Source of the DNA: Symbiodinium kawagutii
Taxonomy: Eukaryota; Sar; Dinophyceae; Suessiales; Symbiodiniaceae
NCBI GenBank assembly: GCA_009767595.1
Contig: VSDK01000708.1
Span: forward strand, 202,303 to 266,302
Direction: 5' to 3'
Length of the DNA stretch: 64,000 bases
The notes beneath the pieces were generated by a model that did no database searches, was not told where the DNA came from, and saw nothing but the letters and a program-made list of their open reading frames with translations. This document shows positions 55,598 through 64,000 of the stretch, piece by piece. The position numbers and the translations under genes are program-made. The stretch's first letter is position 1; each line of letters begins with the position of its first letter.

Positions 55598-55691
55598 CTT
55601 CAGCGCTTTGTCCCAGTAGCCAAGGCATGTAGCCCAGAGCCACGTGCTACGGCAATGCTCCGCGCCAACCGGAGTGGCGGAGGCCGTGGAA
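55598..55691 (+). CDS. Exon-like island, related to 47550-47616
   Basis: A GC-rich island reading LQRFVPVAKACSPEPRATAM then LRANRSGGGRGR in one frame, or CYGNAPRQPEWRRPWKM in another. The CGGCAATGCTCCGCGCCAA word is shared with 47594-47612. A TGG-rich block follows immediately (GGTCGTTGTTGGGTGCTAC). Frame not settled; no domain. Confidence 0.35.
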
Positions 55692-55699
55692 GATGACCA

Positions 55700-57330
55700 A
55701 TGGTCGTTGTTGGGTGCTACTGGCTGTTGAAGGATGGTTGGTTGTTAAGGATGCTTATTGATTGTTGGTTCTAAAGGATGGTTAATGATCGTTGGTTCAG
55801 GATGGTTATTGATTGTTGTTTGTTTGTTGTTAAGGATGATTACTTGTTTTTCATAAAAGTCGGCGATGGTGAATTGATGGTTTGTGATGGTTAGCGGTTA
55901 ATGGCTGACTATTGCTAGGTCAATGGTTGATTCGCGGTGGCTAAATGATGGTTAATGGTTGAGGAAGACTTGCTAATGATGTTTCATGGTTGGCAAATAA
56001 TGGCTAGTGATGGGTCAATGGTTGGCCAATAATGGCTCGTGATGCCTAACAGTTGGCAAATGATGGCTAGTGATGGGCTGATTGTTGGTTCATGGATGGA
56101 TAATGTTTGCTTGGTGGATGGTTTGGTTTAATGATGTTTGATAACCAACAACACTGGTTCATGATGGTGACTGATGAGAGTTGATAGTGGTTGGTTGGTA
56201 AATGTTGATGGCCATTTGTGTTTGACAACATGGCAAATGGTGCAATATTGTTGATAATGGTTAAAGATGGGCAATGATGCTTAATGATGGCTCATGTTTG
56301 TTGATGTTTAGTTGATTATGGTTGACAATTTCACACACATGTTTGGGTGACAAGTGATCATGGTTTATTATCAGAAAGGGTTACCTATCGTTACCTTTTC
56401 TTTTTTGCAAATATTTTCCCATATCTATATCATAAGAATACCTATTTTGCCCCAACAACTTCCCACCAATCTAGCTACAACACACTATGGTATATTAGTT
56501 TGTGATTATTCGTAGATGTCTATCATATCATCATCATCATCCAAAAAGTGGAAACTCAATTTTTTAATTTGTTAACCACTTCCCTTTAAGCTTGGTTGGT
56601 TCACCACCAGACACCTGGTACACAATTTGATCATATTCACTCATCAACCATCAACACTCATCGACAATCATCAACTTTTTTTGATGATCCATTTCAATGG
56701 TCGTGTATCAACATTTACAGCCACCACATTGATTGATTGACCACCAGTTTGTTCATTAATTTGATTAATTGCCACCAAATCAATTTATTGACTACCAGCT
56801 TGTTTTTAATTTATAGACCACCAGCTTGTTTATTGATTTATGGACCGCCAGCTTGTTAGTTAATTAATTAATTGAATCAATTGATTATTTCATGAATTAA
56901 CCACCAGCAACATTGCCACCGTGATGCCCCCACCAATGTCGATCACAAAGTACCTGGGATTCCCCAGTTCAGCTCCAGTCTATCATCACAATCACTGCAA
57001 CCATCAATGTTGACCACTATACTATAACGGTTGATAAATTGATGGTTGAAAAGTTGGTTCATGAGCGGGTTGATGACAGTTAATAGTCAGTTTGTTTGTC
57101 AGTTTGTTAGTTAGTCAGTCAGTTAGTGCGCTAGTTACTTAGTGAGTTCGCTAGTTAGCTGGTTCATCATGGTAAGTCGCGGTCATTAATAAAAACACTA
57201 ATTTTCCCACGCTTGTGCCTGTCATCCACGGCGTTACAGGCTTGTGCGATCCGCTCAGTTGCCATACCACAGGCGCGTGCCTGCAACCAAGAGTCGCATC
57301 GTCTGCTGGGTAGAGAGTTTGGTTGCTGCT
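55700..57330. other. Non-coding stretch with full TGG-to-CCA transition
   Basis: TGGTTGATGG words fill 55700-56350 and AACCATC / CACCAGCTTG words fill 56600-57020. A tetranucleotide GTTAGTTAGTCAGTCAG run lies near 57095-57160. No coding sequence seen. Confidence 0.5.
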
Positions 57331-57447
57331 AGTTAGCGAGTGTGATAACCACAGAGTGGTACCCCCCAGGCCCCCAGGTTGGTTAAATTATGTTGTAACT
57401 AGGGTAGCTACCAAGTATGTTAGATGTATGTGGCATTCTTGGTGCTA

Positions 57448-57980
57448 CAGAGTGGTACCGAGCTTGCTTTCGGTGGAGTACGGGCAGGGTGTGGGCGGAG
57501 TTGGTGAGGAAATGTGACGCGCTCCTCGGCGATGAGCTTAGGTGGAGATACAGAACAGCCAGATACCCGACACTTCCTGCTCTCTGCGACACGGCCTATG
57601 CCAATGCCGGTCAGGCCATCTACGCCAGTGCAGACATGGATGGATATTCCAATTCACATGAGGCAAGATGCAAATAGCCTTGTCACTACGGCTCAAACAA
57701 CGCATCTACCTGAACAAAAGGAAACGCACCATTTAATTCAGATGCTTCGTCATGAGACTGGCACTGCCCCAGGTCGCAGATGGCATTGTTTCTGCAAGGA
57801 GCGCTGACCATGGATGCATCCATGCATCGTAATTTCGGTCAATTGGAAGACTTGAGCCACCTTTCGTCAGAGTTCTGTTTGTCTTCCGCGTGGCCACCTC
57901 CCAGATGCGATGAGATGCTTCTGCAGGTTGTGCAGATGGGCATCCATCAGGCCAGACCTTGGCAGGGCGCATTGTGAAGA
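57448..57980 (+). CDS. Coding-like block, unknown
   Basis: Starts after a half copy of the family C left end (ACAGAGTGGTACC at 57454, with another at 57353). One frame reads CFRWSTGRVWAELVRKCDAL then LGDELRWRYRTARYPTLPAL to a stop at 57677; other frames take over downstream (TAQTTHLPEQKETHHLIQML; FGQLEDLSHLSSEFCLSS). Probably a decayed gene or several small exons. No domain recognised. Confidence 0.3.
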
Positions 57981-58047
57981 TCAGTTGCTTCTTCGCATTC
58001 CCAACACCGTGACGGTGCATAGCCCTTACGCTCAGCTGAAATCAAAT

Positions 58048-58130
58048 GGGTGTTTTTTAGAATAAGGGTACCCCCAAATCATCCAATATAAGTAAATTAT
58101 AGAAATAAACCTACTTTAAGTATTTTGCCC
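58048..58130 (+). mobile_element. Family B element, right end missing
   Basis: Left part GGGTGTTTTTTAGAATAAGG then GTACCCCCAAATCATCC. The right end runs into TTTTGCCCTTGGGC instead of the usual terminus. An exon-like piece (ARRDEALVTACEALATAGD) follows at 58135-58220. Confidence 0.5.
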
Positions 58131-58299
58131 TTGGGCATGCCAGACGAGATGAGGCCTTGGTGACCGCGTGTGAAGCTTTGGCCACAGCCGGGGACCACAG
58201 ACCCAGTGATTTTCACACCAGATAATTGGAGACCAACCTGCAACACCAAGGTTTCTAGTGATTGGTTGACCGAAGGCCGGTTAGGGATGTTTATCCGGA

Positions 58300-60150
58300 A
58301 AAGAGGGTTCCATGATTTCCATGATGTATTTTCAACATTAAATTATATGGTGTTAGCTGTTGTTGGATAGTAATTATTTGCTTGTTTCAGAAGAATTGGA
58401 TGATGTTTTACAGCGGGTAATTGAGGAGTAAGGGCGGTTGAATGTTGGCAAGTAGCTATTGATTAGGGATGGTAGATAACGATGTTTCATGGTTGGATTG
58501 TTGAGGGTGGTTGATAGATAGTTGACATCCAATCCAACTGTTCTTGACCGTTCACAATGGCTCTTGCCCAAAACCAACTGTTGATGTGTTTCTTATTACT
58601 ATTAATCATGGTTGTTTAGCTACCAATGTTGAATATGGTATTGCCAGCTCTTTATGACTTTGATATTTTTTGGACATAGACTAGTACTTAGCCATCAGTG
58701 CCAAGCATTTTACCAACCACGGTTAAGCAGCAAATTTGGATCTCGATTCACCATCAAATCACCATCAAGTGAGCAACCATGGTTGTTTGCTCTCATTCTC
58801 ACAGTCGTCAACCATCACAAACTCACTAGGTTAAACCTTCATCAACCATTACCAACTACTACCAGGCGTTCCTATTGATTAGAAACCATGATTGACAACT
58901 GCTAGCTGGCCAATGTACTTACCATCATCGATCGTCGGTTAGTGAGCATTGCTAAGACTTATTTCCGTACGGATGATTGGGTTAATCAGTGCCAACCACC
59001 ATTGATAACGATCATCAATGAATCAATGACCATGAGTAATCATTTTAAACCAACAATACCACCACTGCGTAGCAATCATATCATATTAGCCACTAATCGC
59101 AAGGATGTTGGAATTGTGGCTAACCATCAACGCACCATCAGCAACCATCGGCAATCATCACTATTGACAACTATTACCAACCAGTACAAACCATTAGTAC
59201 CCACGTGAATTCATCAATGATTGCACATTTGGGCCATCAATGTTGGTACTATCATGACGAACCATGCTTTACAAACGCAAAGGTAATCCTGGACTAGTTG
59301 CTGTTGTTACTATCCATATTAACTAATATTAACCATTCACCATATTTTCAACCATTAACTAGTATCAGCAACCATGAATTAACATTATCATTAATCAGCA
59401 ATTACTATCATATTCATTGATCAGCTATCTAACGATCAGTGAACCATCAAAACCCAGCCATAGTAGTGTTCAACCAGCTACCAAACCACCAGTGAAACCT
59501 TAACCATCAAGAAACGATTATTCACCATAATTAACCAGTAGTTAGCTCTCAATTAACCATCAAGAACCATGGGTTTGTTACCTTCTATTTGTCCAAAAAA
59601 GTAACGACAAACATCATCATTTAGCCATTTGCACCCATTATCAAGCATTTTCGATCATGATTTCTACAACCAACCGTCAATTCACCATGTTTTCACTATC
59701 AATCCAGCCATCATTAACCAACTATTCACCATCGATACAACCATCAATCAACCACAAACTTACCATCACATACCCATCAGATAGCCAGCAAATAACCCTG
59801 ATAGTCCAACAATTCACCAGTTGTAAGCCATTGTGACCCATGATTAGCCAGTATAAACCAATATGAACCATCAGTTAGCTATCAGTTAGTTCTCAGCAAA
59901 CCCTCCTAAACCATAGGTTTTTTGTTGGGGTTCAGCGATCATTAACCAGTTTAATGCTGACAGTACGTTTTTACTCACTGTTTGCATTGCCTAGTTTCGC
60001 TGGGATTTAAGCACAAAACCGGAACAAAAACCATCGTTAACCAGTATAAAACCAACAGACCCATATTTAACCAGTAAAAAAACACTTTTCCATCATTTGT
60101 TGGAGAAGATGCACCTTCAGCAAGCCATAATTAACCAATATAAAACCAGC
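58300..60150. other. Non-coding stretch
   Basis: A TGGTTGATAG-rich left part changes to a long AACCATCA/ACCAGTATAAACC block (58680-60150). Open frames are low-complexity. Nothing recognised. Confidence 0.5.
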
Positions 60151-60158
60151 AAAATCAT

Positions 60159-60295
60159 TGCTGGTCCATCTTCTGGAAGGCCCAGGTCTCGCCTTTCTGT
60201 GCCAGGTCCATGAAGTGGTGGAGGTCACCAGCAGATCTGCTGGCTCCGCCGTCACTGCCAGCGCTGCCGCACCATCGTTGTTGGAGGTGTGGATG
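60159..60295 (-). CDS. Exon-like island, probably minus strand
   Basis: On the minus strand it reads CGSAGSDGGASRSAGDLHHF then MDLAQKGETWAFQKMDQQ; this is more protein-like than either plus frame. It sits at a CCA-to-TGG switch, which is symmetric and so does not fix the strand. No domain recognised. If minus, it is the only candidate minus-strand exon in the right half. Confidence 0.35.
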
Positions 60296-60299
60296 AGGG

Positions 60300-61670
60300 C
60301 ACAACTAGGGTGCTTGATGGTTGACGATTCTCACGGTTTTGGTGGCGGTTGATGATGATCAATGGTGTCTAATGGTTAATGGTGGCTTGTGGTGCTTGTG
60401 TTTTTTTTTTTTTTTTGGGGGGGGGGGAAGTTCCGTGAATCAATTCTATACCAAAAGTGTGGATAACTATGGCTAAACTCTGGTTAGCTTAAGGTTAGCT
60501 ATGATTGTTTTCTAGGGAAACCATGGTTGTCTATGGTTAACCATGGTCAATTGTGATTAAGGACGGTGATTTAACGTTGATTGCTCATGGTTAGTTCGCG
60601 GGCAAATAGTGGTTATTTGGTGGTTGGTTTGTGGTTCAAAGATTTATTTCTTTTCCTAGGTTTGGGATGGTTGATTGATTGACGAAATCACGAACCAGTA
60701 ATTGATGGTAATCATTGGTGAAAGATTTGGCTAATTGATCATTGCCACTCCATGATGCCACTTCATGACTTGTCACTGAATTGATGGATAGTTATTGGTT
60801 GATTGAAGGTTATTTGACGGTGAACACTGACTCAACGATGCTCTACTTTCTTGTCGCTTGATGCTTGGTTCAGGATGGTCAGTAGTCCTTGGATCGTTGC
60901 TTACTTGATGATGGTAAGTACTCATGAGTCCTCGAGAACGGTGTCTATTGGTTTCTAAGAGTAACAACCAGAGATGATTCTTGCGAATTCTTGTTGCTAC
61001 TGATGATTATTGGTTGACCGTGGTTGATTGGTGGTCAATAGTTGTCCTTGGGAAGGGTTGCTTTTGATGGTTAGGTGATTGGTAATGCTGGTTTGTGATG
61101 ATGAATGATTGGGCCATGGTTGCTTGATGATGATTGATAATACTTCTGATATACAATGGCAATGATAGCGAATGATGGTGGTTCATTATCCTATTAGTGA
61201 TTGATGATGGTTGATACTGCTGATTGATGTTTAGTTGTTTGGTCCAGCCGTGTGATTAATGATGGCTGATACTGGTCAATTGATGCTTTGCAATCGTGGC
61301 TTGATAGGTTCTATTGAATAGAAGTGGTTGCTTCATGGTTCATAATGATGAGAAGTGGTTGATCGAAAACTAGTTGATGGTTCATGTTGCTTGGAAGTGG
61401 TGAATTGATGGTCAACAGTGCTCTGAGACTTGGTAGCCCGTGAAGGGATGGCGATTGGTACTGCAGTGGGCAGCGATGGGAAAGAATGATTGCTAGCAGA
61501 TGATTGGCTGAAACACAACGGCTGATCACAGTTGATAATGTTTGATACTTTGGTAATTGAAAACCTCCCATGATTTTGAATGATCATGGTGCTTTTTGGG
61601 GTTCTGCGATAATCGCAAGTGCCGAATTTGATAGTAGCCACCAATTCCCGTCAAGAGTTGCTCGGTAACT
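60300..61670. other. Non-coding TGG-rich stretch
   Basis: TGATGGTTGATG-type words throughout, and a T16-G10 homopolymer junction near 60402-60428. Open frames on the minus strand at 61311-61784 are read from these words. Confidence 0.5.
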
Positions 61671-61679
61671 TGGATCGGG

Positions 61680-62042
61680 ATGCAGCGTATCCGTGCGTTT
61701 GCGGCACTTCGCCAATTCATGAAGACTGTTTCGGATGATACGCGGACGATATACCCAAGAGTTTGGAAGTGCAGAAACAGGCATGGGGTGCTGGCGGCCC
61801 CGGCAACGCCAAGATCGTGTGGGGGGTCGAAGGCGGTGATTTATTTCTTCGATTTGACCATGCGAGATGTCTCAAAATGCAGCCACGAATCTTGCCGGAG
61901 CTCAAGGCATGCCGGACACCAATCGCAGCGTCTGCATTTTCGATCTGAATAATAGCCGGGGCTACGTGGTGATGGGGCGATTGCCAAAATGCACTGCAGC
62001 CGAGGCTTCCAGTCTTTGGCACCAATGCGCGCTTTGTTCTAG
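61680..62042 (+). pseudogene. Decayed coding segment, unknown
   Basis: Several plus frames look coding in turn: KAVIYFFDLTMRDVSK around 61830-61875, VQKQAWGAGGPGNAKIVWGV at 61766-61825, and from an ATG at 61868 MSQNAATNLAGAQGMPDTNR, SVCIFDLNNSRGYVVMGRLP then KCTAAEASSLWHQ to a stop at 62042. The last frame is the most convincing. Frame switching suggests indels. No family recognised. Confidence 0.38.
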
Positions 62043-62105
62043 CTAATTACAAAGAAACTACATGGAGTTATTAACGATGGCTAGGTGGTTGGTTAGTTGA
62101 AGCTG

Positions 62106-62215
62106 GAGCATGCTCCTGGAAACTAACATAGAGACCCTCCCCGATAGGGATTGGATGATAATTTTCCTGTTGGGATACCCTTTTTGTAGGATCTGGCTGT
62201 TGGTTTCCAGGAGAG
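62106..62215 (+). mobile_element. Family L short TIR element, copy 2
   Basis: GAGCATGCTCCTGGAAACTA on the left and TGGTTTCCAGGAGAGTA on the right; AGAGACCCTCCCCGATAGGG inside resembles the ACCCTACCAGAAGGG piece of 53628-53740. Confidence 0.58.
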
Positions 62216-62328
62216 TAAATGATAGATCATGATATGGCATGATCAGCAACTAATTTGTTCTTTGCTGTCATTGCCAAACATGTTTGCTGAATTTGTGGTT
62301 GTTTGATGGCTAGTTGCCATTGGCGATG

Positions 62329-62330
<2 letters not shown>

Positions 62331-62366
<36 letters not shown>

Positions 62367-62430
62367 GCAGCAGCATCAGCATCATCATCATCATCAGCAG
62401 CAGCAGCATCATCATCACCATCATCATCAT
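62331..62430. repeat. Mixed (CAT)n/(CAG)n tract
   Basis: CAT runs alternate with short CAG runs (CAGCAGCAGCATCAGC). Open frames encode poly-His/Gln and are not called as genes. Confidence 0.93.
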
Positions 62431-62594
62431 GAAGGTGATAGATATATTGCCACTATTGGCAAGGATGAAAACACAGAGTTTCTAATGTTGAATTGACGAG
62501 ATGTATCATCAATCATTTTCAAGTGTAGGGTTTGTTTGCCGTAAGTTGTTTCCCAGAAACTTGGTACAAGAATAGTTTCCATCATGTATCCATT

Positions 62595-62682
62595 ATGGTT
62601 TCTTAAATAGGGAACCCCCAAGATCGTTAGTTAACTACTATATCTGGCTTTTGGGGAGGGTCCTTTTTTGAGAAACAGCCAC
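62595..62682 (+). mobile_element. Family B short TIR element
   Basis: TATGGTTTCTTAAATAGGG then AACCCCC on the left; GGGAGGGTCCTTTTTTGAG then AAACAGCC on the right. Confidence 0.68.
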
Positions 62683-62689
62683 AATGAAC

Positions 62690-63300
62690 AAGTCCTCTTT
62701 CCAAGGTTTCTTTCCTTCAAACTGATCCTTATGGGTGGTCAACCATCCACTTGTGGGGACGCTATTGAACCATTCCCAGGTCTCTCGGATTTGTGCCAGC
62801 GTAGCGGGAGATGAACATAAGTAGGAGATCATTTCACAGTCCATTGGCCAGTTTTGATTGATTGCCATAATGATCCAGATGAACTGGTTCCACTGTCTAA
62901 TCGATGCATTTCACTGGTGAAATCAGTCATCAGTTGCGAATGATGAACATCAACCACCAACCATCGATGTTGAGTATTACAACCCAATCATTCTCCAACA
63001 ACAATGAACACCGTGAACCGGCTATCAACCAGCGTGAACCAGCTATGCACCCAGACAAGCCACAACTGGAGGAGGATTTCGATCTTCCAACGATCCATCA
63101 TTGAACCATCATAAGTAGCCATCATCTAACCACCAACGAACCTGCAATGAACCTGCGCTAAGCACCAATCAACCACCGAATTTTCATGAACCATCAACGA
63201 ACCTCCCGCTAATACTAGTCACCAAGTCACCAATCAACCACCAAATGCCCACTAACCATCAATGAACCTTCAATCTTCAACTTATCACCAAGTAGTCATC
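62690..63300. other. Non-coding stretch
   Basis: AACCATCAATGAACC-type words from 62930 to 63290, preceded by about 200 nt of mixed sequence whose minus-strand frame (62638-62868) has no recognisable motif. Confidence 0.4.
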
Positions 63301-63420
63301 ACCCCGCAACCAGCAGGGCATCCCACGTTGAGTAGCCACCCCTGCGTCGCAGTCACCGCTAAGAGATCGGCACTGCCAGGACTCCATGAGACAATGCCAA
63401 GTGGCCTGCGCCTAAGGTAG
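63300..63420 (-). CDS. Exon-like island, unknown
   Basis: GC-rich pocket between ACCATCA-rich left and TGG-rich right flanks. The minus strand reads LRRRPLGIVSWSPGSADLLA then VTATQGWLLNVGCPAGCG; plus frames are shorter. No domain recognised. Confidence 0.28.
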
Positions 63421-63894
63421 CGACTGCATGGCGAAGAGGATCTATTTCTTGATGAATGGTCATGCTTAATAAGGTTGACTATGATGGTCAATAATGGAAC
63501 TAATTTTTGCTAATGAACAAGGATGATAGCGTATGAAGATGAACATGCTTAATGAAATAGATGGTTGACTATGATGTTCAAAAATGGTTGTGAACAACAG
63601 TTATTGATTGAATCAAGAACGGTGTTGAGCAATGGTTGAACATTTTGATTTTGGAAGTCTATAATGGTTCTGAACCATCAACAGTGGTTGCCAATGCTTA
63701 CTACATCGTGGGAGTATATAATGGTTATCAATAGATGGTCAATCACTAAGAGTGAATGACGGCCAGCGGCTAGTGATGGTTGATGATGATTAGTTGATGG
63801 TCAGATGATGCTAAGCATAACCACTTCGCCACTGGTGAATTGATGGGGTTACAGCAATGCTGGTCAGCCGAGGACCCATTTGATTGAGCCGTGA

Positions 63895-64000
63895 GCTGTG
63901 GAGTCCAGGATTGCTACTGGAAGCATGGCATGGTTCCCTCGTCCTGGAAGCTCCTCCAGTACTTCCTCTCAAAGCCCCTGCATTGCTAAGCGAGGATAGT
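63895..64000 (+). CDS. Exon-like island at window edge
   Basis: GAGTCCAG|GATTGC is a possible acceptor, after which the plus strand reads DCYWKHGMVPSSWKLLQYFL then SKPLHC and a stop. Cut close to the window end, so it cannot be assessed further. Confidence 0.25.

Noticed and set aside
61311-61784. Overlapping minus-strand frames rich in Ser/His/Thr
   Set aside because: Antisense reading of TGATGGTTGATG repeats; composition is dictated by the repeat.

Overview
This 64 kb window looks like nuclear DNA of a dinoflagellate. Four things point there. A SNF2-family helicase gene is cut into many short exons whose introns start with GT, GC or GA rather than GT alone. Most of its junctions read AG|G on both sides. 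A single-exon membrane-protein gene carries a 10-nt match to the dinoflagellate spliced leader (DinoSL) just upstream. One exon encodes a short CxxCG...FCxxCG zinc ribbon of a kind I recall as common in dinoflagellate proteins. I cannot name the species. Two short N runs (9729-9753, 27290-27305) show this is a draft assembly.

Layout. 1-8328: mostly repeat-rich non-coding DNA with three short exon-like islands (593-663, 3283-3429, 4389-4470) that could be upstream exons of the helicase. 8329-27677: the SNF2/ERCC6-like helicase on the + strand, assembled here as 14 exons that join in frame to about 544 codons, from just before the Walker A motif to a stop codon. Motifs I, Ia, II, III, V and VI are each on separate exons. 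Its last intron holds a same-strand, intronless multi-pass membrane-protein gene (25013-27077) with two frameshifts, best read as an integrated processed transcript (retrogene) that has begun to decay. 27680-33900: low-complexity DNA, long CAT/CAG repeats and a few coding-like islands. 33921-35268: two phase-compatible exons of an unrecognised Gly/Pro-rich protein. 39489-39572: zinc-ribbon exon. 40000-64000: scattered exon-like or decayed coding islands in repeat DNA, with a 44-bp minisatellite at 49585-50330.

The non-coding DNA has two layers. One is a degenerate background built of TGGTTGATGG-like and AACCATCA-like words. The other is many 80-140 bp elements with terminal inverted repeats (TIRs), falling into at least a dozen families (A-L below), several of which abut splice sites. 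The most interesting pattern joins these layers: each helicase intron starts in TGG-rich sequence and ends in the complementary CCA-rich sequence, so its two halves could pair. Exons sit where CCA-rich flips to TGG-rich, and the same flip marks other exon candidates across the window.
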